This document shows, piece after piece, positions 1-10,048 of a stretch of 64,000 nt of DNA. Made by a program: the position numbers and the translations under genes. The stretch covers positions 97,778 to 161,777 of the forward strand of contig JNVV01000042.1 in the NCBI GenBank assembly GCA_000733355.1, written 5' to 3'. How positions within the stretch are numbered: position 1 is the first letter of the stretch; each line of letters opens with the position of its first letter. Source of the DNA: Falciphora oryzae (taxonomy: Eukaryota; Ascomycota; Sordariomycetes; Magnaporthales; Magnaporthaceae). The notes beneath the pieces are model-generated. The model was not told where the DNA came from. It did not search any database and saw nothing but the letters and a program-made list of their open reading frames with translations.

Positions 1-942
1 GGGGTTGTCGTTCTCCATCTGCATCGCCATGTCCAGGCCGTCGACGATGTCGTTGAGCCTCCTTGTCGACACCGCCCGCCCGCCAAAGTCCATGTGCGTC
101 AGGGTCGAGTGGTCCTTGTGGCCCATCATTCTCGACGAGAAGCGGGCGAGGCCGTGGGAGGCGCCGTGGCTCTTACCCCGCAGCCGCCCTTCGATCTCGA
201 CGCGCATGTAGACGGGCCTCCGGCTGTGCTCGAAGGCGAAGGCCGTCTTGTACTCTTGTCTGTGCGGCTGGTCTGGCGCGAGCGTGTTCTCGGTCAGGTC
301 CCACCGCAGCGTCCGGAAGCCCGACCTGCCCTCGGGCCTGCAGATGGCGCCTCTGAACGTCCAAGACCCGGCGTGGTCTTGGAACGAGGTGGACTGGCGG
401 CCCATGCCACCGACCTCGAACCCCGCGGCGCCGATTATGGGGGTGAAACAGTTGGTCGTGGCCTCGGAGCGGTGCGTCTTCTCGCCGGAAATGAAGCTGG
501 GACCGCAGCTGGAGATCTGGACGGCGTGTTCGGAGCTCTGGGAGTCGTGGCGCCCACTACCCGACCTTCTTCTTCTATTCTTGGCGAGCGCGTAGGACGA
601 GATGTCGTCCTCGCCCAGGGTGATGTAGACGGTGGCGTGCTCGAGCCAGTAGCCCGTGGGCTGGTGGAAGGCGAGGTCCATATACACGACGCCCGCTGGG
701 CTCCTTCTCTGGTGTCTGTTGAGGACGCCCCACTGGGACCGTGTCCAATGGTATTTGCAGTCGATGTTCACCTTGCCGAGGGTTTCGTGGCCCACGCAGA
801 GGTGGGAACCCCGTGCCGTCTCCTCGTCGAACCGCTCAAAGTCGTTCTGGCCATAGCGCCGCACCCGAATCGCTGGCCCCTGGCGCCGCGCTGCCCCAGG
901 TGCCGGTGACGGGCTTCTGGCTTTGGCGATCTGGCCGTCCAT
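1..942 (-). CDS. Conserved fungal protein of unknown function, partial (3' end beyond the window)
   Basis: An open frame of 314 codons runs from an ATG at 942 to the left edge without a stop. An in-frame TAG nine bases upstream of the ATG supports this start. I do not recognise the family. There is no signal peptide or membrane segment; the product is polar and charged. Recognisable blocks are a Trp/Tyr-rich stretch (PTGYWLEHATVYITLGEDD, about residues 101-119), a Cys-containing block (ISSCGPSFISGEK) and a basic C-terminal block with MRVEIEGRLRGKSHG. It is divergently arranged with the gene starting at 1491, sharing a 548-base intergenic region. A decayed copy of this gene, in the same orientation relative to a fragment of its neighbour, lies at about 5130-5640. 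That this is a real gene is well supported by coherent protein in the decayed copy; its function is unknown. Confidence 0.75.
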   Translation of the reverse strand, partial: MDGQIAKARSPSPAPGAARRQGPAIRVRRYGQNDFERFDEETARGSHLCVGHETLGKVNIDCKYHWTRSQWGVLNRHQRRSPAGVVYMDLAFHQPTGYWLEHATVYITLGEDDISSYALAKNRRRRSGSGRHDSQSSEHAVQISSCGPSFISGEKTHRSEATTNCFTPIIGAAGFEVGGMGRQSTSFQDHAGSWTFRGAICRPEGRSGFRTLRWDLTENTLAPDQPHRQEYKTAFAFEHSRRPVYMRVEIEGRLRGKSHGASHGLARFSSRMMGHKDHSTLTHMDFGGRAVSTRRLNDIVDGLDMAMQMENDNP

Positions 943-1490
943 TGAGGGTGTCTATGTTGCAACGGGGGACTCGGCTTTGGTGATGGAAGAGAAAAGGGGC
1001 AGGACCCGGTTTCTCAGTTGCACTGGTCGAGCAAAGCAACCCAAAAGCATGTTGAAAGCAGGCGAGGATAGAGAAGTGAAAGGAGGGGAAGTTCGGGATG
1101 ATGCGGAAAGTGAAGCGTCAGCCTTCGCCTACGCAAGTTGGGGGCGCATTGCAATGTGGGCGACGGGGGGCGAATTCCTATGCTCCTGGTCAAGGAGGTA
1201 AGGCTCTGGTCGCAAGCTCGCTAGGTGAGAGGCCTCTCGCGTCACGGCTTACGAACCACTTTTGACCTTGAAGCCGGGCGGTGCAGCCTCCACACCATCT
1301 TCTGGGAGAGCTGGTCGGCTTGGCTTGCAGGTCTAAGCCAGCCGCACTCGCCTCGGGCCACCACTTAGAACAACGAAAAACCAAGAAATGGGCGATAAAA
1401 GAGGCGGAGGCGCCAGACTAGTCATGCATTCTGCCATGAGCCAAACATCAGCCAAACGTTCGCTTGTCGCCGCTCACCCTGCCACTCGGC
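943..1490. other. Divergent intergenic region
   Basis: This stretch separates the two divergently read unknown genes and should hold both promoters. I see no clear TATA box and no further gene. Confidence 0.5.
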
Positions 1491-4055
1491 ATGTTTGTCC
1501 AAAGCCCTGAAAGGATGCCATCACGGAGTCGGAGCTCCTCGCCCGCATGGGGAAACGACAACACGCACATCGCCATCAAGGGGCGGCCGCGCGCTAAAAG
1601 CCGCTCGCCGCCGCAAGATGACGCTGCGGCGCCGCCGGCCACTCGACCTTCGTCGCAGCATGGACCCTCCCGACCGCTATATGGCCGCAGGAGCAGCAGC
1701 GGCAACAGCCTCAACAGCAACTTGTTGGCACCCCCGCCGCAGCGACACGAAGACATTGCGAGAAAGATCAACGATCTTCTGAGCAGTAAATCGTCCCGAG
1801 GTGCTGCCGTGTCTCACGCTATCGATTACAGGTACGACGAGGACGAAAACGAGTGGTACGACTACGATGGCGAGAGCGACTCCAGCAGCCAGGTCAGGGG
1901 CATTGGCGAAAGGGAAGAGAGGCCGTCTGCCTCCCCCGAGAGGTCGGCCATCCTTCACGTGGACCCGCTCTCGCCCCAAGATATGACGGTCCACATGTCC
2001 CTCCCCGTGGGCGATGACCTGGAGGACGTGCTGGAGGAGTTCTCGAGACTGCGGAGACTAGGGCGCTTCTCGGATGCCCTCGAGTTCTTTGGAAGGGAGC
2101 AGCTGGGCCATTTCATAGACAACAGGTACGTGCTGCTCCAGTACGGGCAGTGTCTGTTTGAGGCTGGCTGGGTGGGAGAACTCGGCCGGCTGGCGGAACA
2201 GCGGGCAACGAAGCCTGAGAGGGACGCACTTGGTATCAGCTGGAGCCTCCTGAAGTGGATGGCCGAGGTGGAGACGCCGCCTCTTGACGAGCAGAGAAAC
2301 ATCCTGGAGGCTGGCATAGTGATGCTGCGCGGCAAGTGGCCAGTGCTCGACTCAACCGAGATGAACATTCTCTGCGCCATTGTCAGCCAGAGCACTGCAT
2401 TCGTGGGTTGCTTCAGCCCCGACGACTGGGGCAGCCTTTACGAGCACTTGATCGACGAGGGAATGGTGTGGGAGTTCCGCGACTTGGTCCAAAGCATTCC
2501 GCTCGCGCACTGGGCGCCCCTGCGCAGCGACAGCCGTTCGGTCGAGCCGGGGTATGCCGCGGCAGCGGGCGGCCAGAGGATGGGCGATAGGGTCCCGGAG
2601 CGGCTCTTCGGCAGGTGGAACGGCGGCAGCGACGACCTGGGGCCTCTCGAGGAGTCGACGCTGTTCGCCCTGCTCGACGTGTCCACCACCTTGTGCCTGC
2701 TGGCCATGAAGGAGGCGGACAGCGACGCGAGGGCCGAGCGGTGGTTGGGCGTTGCCCGGCGGCACGCAGCGGAGCTGACCTCGCGGGACGAGGGGCACAT
2801 GGTCTCGAGGCCGTACTTGCGCTGGGTGATGGCGGGCGTTTTCAAGACGGACTACAGGAGCTGGGAGTGCCGCGGCCAGTACACCTTCAGCGGGACGCTG
2901 CGGCGGGGAAGCTTTGCCGTCTCGGCCAAGCTGTTCCCCTTCTTCACGCCCGTCATCTACATCCCCTCGTCCGACGAGGCGCCCGGGTGGCAGCCGCTGC
3001 GCAGGCGGCCGGACGAGGCCACCGTCGAGACGGTGAACGCGGTGCTGCAGGCCGCCGAGGGCATGGGCGACCAGCGGGTCCAGGCGGGCTGCCTGCACGA
3101 GCTGATGCACCAGCGGGCCGAGGAGGCCGAGGACGTCATGCGCGCCCTGCACGAGCTGTGGACCGTGGCGGGCGACTCGCCCAGCCGGCGGCTGGCGCAC
3201 CTGTTCCAGTACATGCTGGCGAGGGGGCCCGAGGCGCGCGAGAGGCTGCGGCGGGACATCCTCGTCAACGGCCGGTTCCCGAACTCGTCGTCGCTGCAGT
3301 ACGCGCAGTACATGATCCTGCGCGCGCTCTCGCCCAAGGCGTGGGACAAGCAGCACTACGAAACGGAGGCCGAGCAGATGCGGCAGTACCAGGGCCACTG
3401 GAACAACATGCTCGCAGACCTCGCCGCCGCGCAAAGGCGGCCGTCGGGGGGTGGAAGCGGCGGTGTTCCGGCACCGCGGCTCGGGAGGACGCCGTTCGCC
3501 TCCCGGCCTGCTTCGGAGGCGCGTGCTGGCCCGAGGGAGCTGGCAGGGTTCATTGAGTACGGCCTGTCGTCCGTCCCTGCCACGCGGCGGCAGTCGGTGG
3601 AGGGCAGCGCAGAGCCGGGAATCTATGTGCCACGGAGAGGCCGCTCGTCCGGAGGACCGGCCAAGCAGAAGCAAGGGACGCGAAGCGACCGAGATAGCGG
3701 ATGCTTTGAAGAGTCGACAGCATCTCCGCCGATCCCCAGGTCAGAGTCCGCAGAACTGCCACCGATTCTCGAGACGTCCGAACCCGCTGAGGCGCCCCGT
3801 CCCGAATCGGAGTATGATGACTGGGATGACACGCACGCCGCCGGCGACTCGGGCCGGGCCGGATCGAGAGAGGCGGGGCCAAGTAGTAGGAGGAACGGGA
3901 GGGTTAATTTCGAGAGTGAGGGTAAGGGGAGAGGCGGCCGCGCGGATAAAGCAAGCGAGACAGTGTCGTCGGCCGAACCGCAAAGGGCGGAATCAACCAG
4001 CGTGGCTGGTGTCAATAGCTCTCATGTACTATCTGTGGATGAGTCGGCAGAATAG
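1491..4055 (+). CDS. Large conserved fungal protein of unknown function with a helical-repeat-like core
   Basis: A single-exon ORF of 854 residues. The frame stays open a little further upstream, but the first ATG is at 1491. Residues 1-140 are low-complexity and Ser/Arg/Pro-rich, then acidic. About residues 165-640 form a helix-rich, TPR-like region beginning DVLEEFSRLRRLGRFSDALEFF and followed by GHFIDNRYVLLQYGQCLFEAG. This style is familiar from fungal proteins of unknown function. The C-terminal 210 residues are again disordered and acidic/Ser-rich. There is no signal peptide or catalytic motif. A fragment matching residues around 490-525 (nucleotides near 2950-3060) is present in decayed form at 5650-5765, next to the decayed copy of the divergent neighbour, so the two genes have been duplicated together. 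A role as a cytoplasmic or nuclear scaffold would be guesswork. Confidence 0.85.
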   Translation: MFVQSPERMPSRSRSSSPAWGNDNTHIAIKGRPRAKSRSPPQDDAAAPPATRPSSQHGPSRPLYGRRSSSGNSLNSNLLAPPPQRHEDIARKINDLLSSKSSRGAAVSHAIDYRYDEDENEWYDYDGESDSSSQVRGIGEREERPSASPERSAILHVDPLSPQDMTVHMSLPVGDDLEDVLEEFSRLRRLGRFSDALEFFGREQLGHFIDNRYVLLQYGQCLFEAGWVGELGRLAEQRATKPERDALGISWSLLKWMAEVETPPLDEQRNILEAGIVMLRGKWPVLDSTEMNILCAIVSQSTAFVGCFSPDDWGSLYEHLIDEGMVWEFRDLVQSIPLAHWAPLRSDSRSVEPGYAAAAGGQRMGDRVPERLFGRWNGGSDDLGPLEESTLFALLDVSTTLCLLAMKEADSDARAERWLGVARRHAAELTSRDEGHMVSRPYLRWVMAGVFKTDYRSWECRGQYTFSGTLRRGSFAVSAKLFPFFTPVIYIPSSDEAPGWQPLRRRPDEATVETVNAVLQAAEGMGDQRVQAGCLHELMHQRAEEAEDVMRALHELWTVAGDSPSRRLAHLFQYMLARGPEARERLRRDILVNGRFPNSSSLQYAQYMILRALSPKAWDKQHYETEAEQMRQYQGHWNNMLADLAAAQRRPSGGGSGGVPAPRLGRTPFASRPASEARAGPRELAGFIEYGLSSVPATRRQSVEGSAEPGIYVPRRGRSSGGPAKQKQGTRSDRDSGCFEESTASPPIPRSESAELPPILETSEPAEAPRPESEYDDWDDTHAAGDSGRAGSREAGPSSRRNGRVNFESEGKGRGGRADKASETVSSAEPQRAESTSVAGVNSSHVLSVDESAE

Positions 4056-5129
4056 CGAGCGTGTTCGATGACGTGGGAAGAAGGGAGGACGCACGGGGAT
4101 TCAGATCGGATCCCGGGGCTATCGTCGTCGTCGTCGTTGCGATTTGGAAGGGTGTCGGGGAGCGCTGCTTTGGCGGCGGGCGTTGATGTTTATAAAAGCC
4201 TCGACCGGCCTGAGCCCGTGTTGCAAAAGTGCGGCGTCGGGTGACAATACAAACAATGTCTTCTGCCTGGACCTCAATATTGTGAGGCCAAACTCCCTTG
4301 TGCCTTTGGTTTCTCGCTTTCTAGTTACTGTATTGAGTAGTTATGCTTAGGATTGTAAATAGGGGGGTTTCCATATGCTATCCAGACTTAGACCAACACG
4401 TGGCGTCGCTCATGAACAAAGCTCTGTTTTCTTAAATTGGAAGCGCGCCATACGCCGCCGCCGATCGCGTATCCCAGCACACGGCCCCCGCCCAAATCTA
4501 TTCCATCGACGCACACCCCGTCGGGGCCTAAATGAGCGGCGCGCGCGCGTCTACCTTGCAGCGAGGCTTCGCTGGAGCCTGCAGTGCCGGCTCGGGCTGC
4601 CCGTCGGGCTTCGCGACGCATTCCGTTCCGATCCCCCGCTGCCGCTCGAGACTCCGGAGCTGGAGCTGCTATCGGCGTGGAGCGAACGAGGAGGGGCGCC
4701 ATGCTACCTTGGCGCCCGCGCCGGCCCTCGTCTCGCGCCGTGATGGCCTGGCTTTGTACACCTCGGGAAACGCCGGCGTAGGGAACGCGGCCGCAGGAGC
4801 GATATTTCTTTCCCCTTCTTCACGAGACGGTCTACGTACCTGGTTGGCTCGGCCCTCCGGAGCTCTCGCGAGGCACCGGCGGAGGCCGACGACTTGGGCC
4901 GGTCTCCGCGCGGGAAATTCGAACAAGCCTGCTCGGGCGAGCGCCTTCCGGGTTCGTTCGTGGCATCCTGGGGGGCTGTCCGACCGCCCGCCGCATGGGA
5001 TCCGGAGGGACTTGGAAGCAGTCGAGAGCATCGCCGGCGCCTTGTTCCCTCTCGCGCGGGGGACCGGGCTGTCGGGGTCCTCTGGGCTGCTCTCCCGGTC
5101 CATGATCTTGGTCGGCTGGGAAGGGAGGT
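4056..5129. other. Intergenic region, no supported gene
   Basis: It holds the 3' flank of the upstream gene and a TATA-like motif (TATAAAAG near 4191) with no convincing ORF downstream. The stretch next to 5130 probably continues the decayed gene copy, corresponding to sequence beyond the left edge of the window, so homology cannot be tested here. A long minus-strand frame (to 4669) is open but has no recognisable protein character past the homologous part. Confidence 0.4.
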
Positions 5130-5640
5130 GTAGGCGACGGTCCCGGCCTTTGTCGCCTATCGTGCTGGGCGAGAAACGGGCGAAGCCTGGTGTAGCGCCG
5201 TTGGTCTCGCTCGTCCGCCGCCTCTCGATTATAACACCGCGCATGTCAATGGGCTTCCGCCTGCGCACCGAGACGAACGCAGTTTTGTACTTTTCCCGGA
5301 GAATTCCTCGGCCAGGTTCCGCGAGAGTATCCGGAAGCCTGGTCTGCCCACTGGCTTGCCGACGGCCCCTTTGAACGTCCAAAACCAGATGTGATTTCAA
5401 AAACGGAGGCAGACCGACGGTCCATCCCGCGGGGGGTCGACCGTGGAAACGAAGGGGCTGCTCGTGGCCTCGACGCGGTGCGCCTTCTCGTCAAAAGATT
5501 CAACTATATTCAACTATAACCGTACCTAAACCATCCAGATGGCGTGGCTAGACGAGCTGTCGTTCTCGCCGAGGATGACCCATACGGAGGCACGCTAGGA
5601 CGAGTCGCCCAGCGGCTGGCGGACGCCGCTTTGTCTCCCT
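5130..5640 (-). pseudogene. Decayed copy of the gene at 1-942
   Basis: Reading the minus strand, several blocks align with the intact gene. The DNA for its TFRGAICRPEGRSGFRTL region is matched near 5310-5390, EYKTAFAFEHSRRPVYMRV is matched by KYKTAFVSVRRRKPIDMRG, and GEKTHRSEATTN is matched by DEKAHRVEATSS. Further upstream, HATVYITLGEDDISSYALA is matched by RASVWVILGENDSSSSHAI. The matches lie in different frames with stop codons between them (for example a TAG at the start of the last block), so no product is possible. The first roughly 90 codons are missing. Both transitions and transversions are present, so decay looks old. A repeat-induced-mutation contribution is possible but not demonstrated. 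Confidence 0.75.
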
Positions 5641-5649
5641 CGACCTCCA

Positions 5650-5765
5650 CTTGTTACGCCCACATTTGCATCCCTCGGTCCAACGAGGAGCCCGGGTAGC
5701 AGCGGCCGCGCGGCCGGTCAGACGAGTTTACGGACGAGAGTGGAAATGCTGCCATAACGGCGCCA
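5650..5765 (+). pseudogene. Decayed internal fragment of a copy of the gene at 1491-4055
   Basis: The DNA reads CIPRSNEEPG, stop, QRPRGRSDEFTDES. The intact gene reads YIPSSDEAPG, Trp, QPLRRRPDEATVET. The Trp codon TGG has become TAG. Colinear nucleotide similarity is plain over about 100 bases. The fragment starts about 10-20 bases from the end of the decayed minus-strand copy, whereas in the intact pair the equivalent points are separated by roughly 2.3 kb. The copy has therefore lost its shared promoter region, the N-terminus of one gene and the first half of the other. Confidence 0.7.
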
Positions 5766-6005
5766 CGCAGCCCCGAGGCTAGCAGATACCGAGCAATACC
5801 TGTGAGCAAGCCCTTTTGGCTTTCAGCCTCAGCTGGGTCGGTACGTTGCAAACGTTCTATCAGCTTCAATTTGGGAAGAGCATCCTCAAAGCCAAAGGTT
5901 CTTTTAACACCCGGATAATTAACAATGATGATTTTGGCCACCCGCAACCTTTAGTCGAAACTGGGACGCAAAAACCGGAGCTCCCCAGTCTACGGACGAT
6001 TTTAC

Positions 6006-7335
6006 ATGTGCGCAGCCGAGTTTAGCTCACAGCTCCTGGGAGTTCCAGGGTTCTTGGAAGACCAAGCTCATCGAGTTGATGGCTCAGCTGGCACTGCCGG
6101 CCCCCGCCACCGACAAGGCGGCAAGATTTCTGTGGAGAAATTGCGCGAGACAGGAGGCAGGATCAAGTTCAAGCGCAGCAGACAAAGCCAGCACGAAGCC
6201 TGGCCGACCACGTACGAAGCCATCGGCCGGAAGATGAACTCTTGGATCGAGAAGATTCCGAAAGACAATCAGACATACGAGGGAGGCTACAAGGCCACAA
6301 GGGCCAACATTGGCCCATTTTCGCCGAGACACCAGCCAAAAGCCTCCGCAGGGCCCTGTGGGAGCTGAAGCTGCTGTTCGTCATTTACCGCGCCCTCCAC
6401 GGCGCCAAGCCGACGGGGGGCTCCAGCGTTCCGAAATGGATCAAGGATTCCAGACTGGATGGGCTGGGCCTCGCGCACCCGGGCGAGCGAAAGTTTGGCA
6501 TCTTCGAAGAGGTTCCCGCGTTCAGGAACTTCTTCAACCACATCTACGAAGGCAAGCCGGGAGAGCCGCAACGCCCTCCTCAGGGGGCGGCACCGCTTGC
6601 TCTCAGGGGCCCGCACCGCCTCCGGCCCCGACCCCGAACGCCGCACAGGACGCCGGCCGGAGCATCGTGGTCACACCGCAGCCTCCGACCTTGAACCGAC
6701 CGCCGCGCGGCGCCGGCAGGTCCTATGCCACGGAGCATCCGTCTCGGCAGCCGCCCGAAGCTTTGCCGCCGGAGCACGAGGAAGAGCACGAGCAAGAGCA
6801 CGAGGAGAGGCCCGAGGGCGGCGAGCGGCCAAGCGCGAGGGACGCTCTGGAGCAGGTGCGGGCGGCTGTGGAAAAGGTGCAGGAGCCTCTGGAGGAGGCG
6901 CTGGAGGTCCGTCCAGAGGTGGGCACCGCCTATGGGGAAAGGGATTGGAACAAGACGGACGATGCTGTCGCAAAGATGGGAGACTTTGCGAAGCGCACAG
7001 GCGAGGTTTTGGGAAAAGCAATCGGCGTTGCGGGAAGCGTGCAGCAAGCGGGCTGCCACGGGAGCGACAACGCCTTGGAGAAAGTGCGGGCGGCGTTGGA
7101 AAAGGCGCGGGAGCTGTCGGGAGAGGGGCGAAAGGCCCACGGAGAGGCGTCCAATATCTTTCTGTTCGAATTGCCAGGGGTGTGGGATAAGATGCGAGAT
7201 CCTGTTAGGAGGATGAAAGAATTTGCGGAGAAGACGGGTGAGGCTTTGGGGAAAGCAATCGACGTCCTGCAGAGCGGGCAGCGGGTTTGCGATGATGGGG
7301 GACGCCAGGCTGCCGAAGCGCAAGGCGGGCGATGA
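6006..7335 (+). pseudogene. Frame-broken ORF with an internal helical repeat, unknown family
   Basis: Three successive plus-strand frames carry protein-like sequence. The first covers 6006-6368 (TYEAIGRKMNSWIEKIPKDN), the second about 6340-6600 (ALWELKLLFVIYRALHGAKP, then FGIFEEVPAFRNFFNHIYEG), and the third about 6560-7335. No good GT-AG introns bridge the frame changes, so either frameshifts have broken the gene or the assembly has indel errors. The last frame begins Pro-rich, then Glu-rich. It ends with two diverged repeats about 76 codons apart: one has EQVRAAVEKVQEPLEEA then TGEVLGKAIGV, the other has EKVRAALEKARELSGEG then TGEALGKAIDV. These look like amphipathic helices. I do not recognise the family. 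It lies directly beside the decayed gene pair, so it may belong to the same degraded accessory block. Confidence 0.45.
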
Positions 7336-10048
7336 TGGCGGTGCTGCGACAAAACGCCGGCGGCAACAGAGGGGCTGGGAGGGAATGGCAGCTGCGGAGG
7401 AAGCTTCTTCTGCTTTTCTTTTCTTTTCCTTTCTTTTCAAGAGGCATGTTGTACGGGCTTTCTCGTTATACTCAATGTCACTCTCTGTCTTCGGCGGTCA
7501 TACCACCAACTCGTCCAAGTGCTGCTGTTTCAGTCGCCTTTGCGTTGTTTGCTTCCGATTTCTTGGTCCTTTGAACGAGAGCCGCTCCGTGCCATCTACC
7601 GCTCCGTGCCATCTAGATTTCCGGCTTTGTGTTGGGCTCCATCGAATTGCGCTCGTGTAGGCAGCAAAATTATGCCATCCTGGGTACCGGACGTTCTCCG
7701 AAGTGGAAGAACGTGACTTCGTAGTCGCGGGCACCTCCAACTCATGTGAATGCCACGATAGTTGCCGTACCAGATCTATGAGACGAGCGGAGGCTTCTGC
7801 CTCGTTCAACCCGTCTGGGATTCCCTGACCAGGGCACGCGTAGACTTTCCTGGCATCGTGACAACATTTTGGCATTCGTCTCGCGGGCCAAGCTAATTAG
7901 CCCAGTAGGGGGCCGCGCACTCGTCTCTTGATAATCAAGTGGGCAAGGTGCTAGGTTGACTCCGGCCCTGCAGCTCCATCACACGCGCGGAATCTTTGTT
8001 AATTAGCAGGTTTCGGCCCTGAGCCTGGGCGGGTCCGGCCTTGGGAATGTTGGCGATATCGACTGACCGAGCGCTCCATGCCGGGTGGAGGATGCCCACG
8101 ATAGGATATGGCATCCGAGCTGGCGGTTAGGATAGACCGGACACGGCGGTGTTCCCACACAGAAGGCCTGCGCGTCGTTGCCAGGCAGGGAACCCCGGGC
8201 GAGAGCCCACAGACGTCCCCGCTACCAGAGGAGCCGGGGGGGAGCAGCCGGCTGGGGACGTTGCAAAGTTTGTCAAGGGCAAATTAGCCCACGATGAGTT
8301 ACGATCAAGCCAATCAAGCTTAAATTTGAGGCAGAATGCATGGACGAACCCAGTATATCGCCGTGTCCGGAGCTGCGGTATCCGGGGACAGGGCGGGCCT
8401 CGATGATGGAACCCTGGGCAAAAGACTGCTGGCGGACTGGGAATCAAGGCCCGAGTTTGCTCGGCGGTTCCGCCTACCTGCTTATGCCTATCGTCCTTGT
8501 GATGCGGGATTCGGAGGGACGTTTGGATGCGAAGCGACGGGAATCATCTGGGAGCAGGGGAGGACGAGGGGTCTAGACACGCGCTTCGGCTAGAGGAAGA
8601 GGAGTGTGGAGATAGGTATAAGTAAGTTGGCGCTATTACTATTCGATGGTGGGTCTGTGGAGTAGGTAGATGGCATATGCCTGCGGATATACTACATAAG
8701 AAGCTAAGCAAGTGGGCGACACAGCCGGAGACTCGATAACTCCCGGACTCCCGCTCCGTCGGGTTCTCGACACGGCGTTACTCCTAATTTCCGGCCCCGT
8801 CACCTGGGGCTGGGAGCCGGTGCGGCCTCTTCGGGTGTGCTGTGTGTAGGGCCATAGCTGATGGCGATGCTTGACGTGCTCGCATTCGCATCGGAGTCTC
8901 GCACGATACGGGCATCGCGCCACGCATCCCGTGCCGTTTCGGTGCGACATGTCCAGCCCGGGCAATTGGACCGTCGGCAGAGGGAGGGTCGAGAGTTGGC
9001 GCAATTGGTTGCGGGGAGTGAGCTGGACGGCACAATCCGTGCATGTGCTTCATGCTGGCTGCCCAGAAGTAACTGCACGGGCTACTGACCTAGGAGATGC
9101 CAGGCCATCAAGGCCACCAGCTCTGGTGGAGGCTGTGGCTGCACGTGGCCACCCAGCGACGCCAGCGGTCAACGATGTCGCTGTCGACGCCCTAAGCTAT
9201 GGGAATCCTGAGCGAAGCCAGAGACGCCCAGTGACGGGGACCCGACGGGCAGCCGGCATACAGAACAAATCCGATCTGACCAATGACATCCCCGGCCCGC
9301 CAACCCTGGCAACGCCGGGACAATAACTCGATGCAACCGGCAGATTGCGAATACACGATGCGTACATGCATCCGTGGCTAGCCTGGATTGCTGCAGAAGC
9401 CTCCACCTGCTGGTTCTGGGTTCCGCCAACCTTGCTCGAATGTGCGCGGGTCTCGTTGGGAAAGAAGGGGAGAAAGAGAAGAAGGAGAAGAAAAAAAAAA
9501 AAAAAAGCACGGGTACCTACCCGTGTGTCCCCGGACGCCGTTTTCTCAACGCCCTGGCACCGCCCCGCCTTGTGTCGGGGAATTACGGCCTCTCGACGAT
9601 GCTTGGCCGCATCGCTAGTCGACCTGCACTGTGCGGTTTCGATCACGCTTCGCGCGAGCCGGCAGGGTCGGGTGCCCGAACCCTGGTGCCACAACGCCGT
9701 ACCGAGATGCAGCACGCAGGGCGGGCTTCCGCCACTGGATGACTCCTGGGCGGGCAAGCCAAGGGTGCAGGGGCGTGGATCCGTCTCGCAAAACCCGACA
9801 GGGACGGCCAGACCATCGGACAACGGGCGGGGGCGGAACTGGGCAAAAAGAAGGGTTGTTGGTCGCCGACTGGTTTATTAGCTCCCTATTCGGGCGAGGT
9901 TTGGGATGCATATAACGTAGACACACGCACACGCTTTGGTCCCTCCCTCCTGTGCTGCACAAACAGTTGAGGGCCAGCCTACCTACCTAAGGTAGGGACC
10001 TAGTCTTGTCGCCAGCCAGCCAAAAAAATCACATCGGACCACTCTTCC
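7336..10048. other. 2.7 kb intergenic region, no supported gene
   Basis: Open frames here are short, overlap on both strands and show no recognisable protein. An A-rich run lies at about 9489-9506. The right end is the promoter region of the monooxygenase gene. Confidence 0.5.
9982..9996. promoter_or_regulatory. Perfect inverted repeat upstream of the monooxygenase start
   Basis: CCTACCT, A, AGGTAGG is a perfect 7-base inverted repeat with a one-base spacer, ending 52 bases before the ATG at 10049. It could bind a dimeric regulator such as a zinc-cluster factor, or it could lie in the 5' leader. Function is inferred from symmetry and position only. Confidence 0.3.

Noticed and set aside
94..909. 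Plus-strand ORF of 271 codons at the left edge
   Set aside because: It is the shadow of the minus-strand gene, whose protein is supported by the decayed copy at 5130-5640.
2352..3674. Minus-strand ORF of 440 codons
   Set aside because: Antisense to the 854-residue gene; Arg/Pro/His-rich composition typical of a GC-rich shadow frame.
5130..7335. Interpretation of the decayed block as a transposon relic
   Set aside because: The homologous parts match the neighbouring host genes, and no transposase, reverse transcriptase, terminal repeats or target-site duplication were seen.
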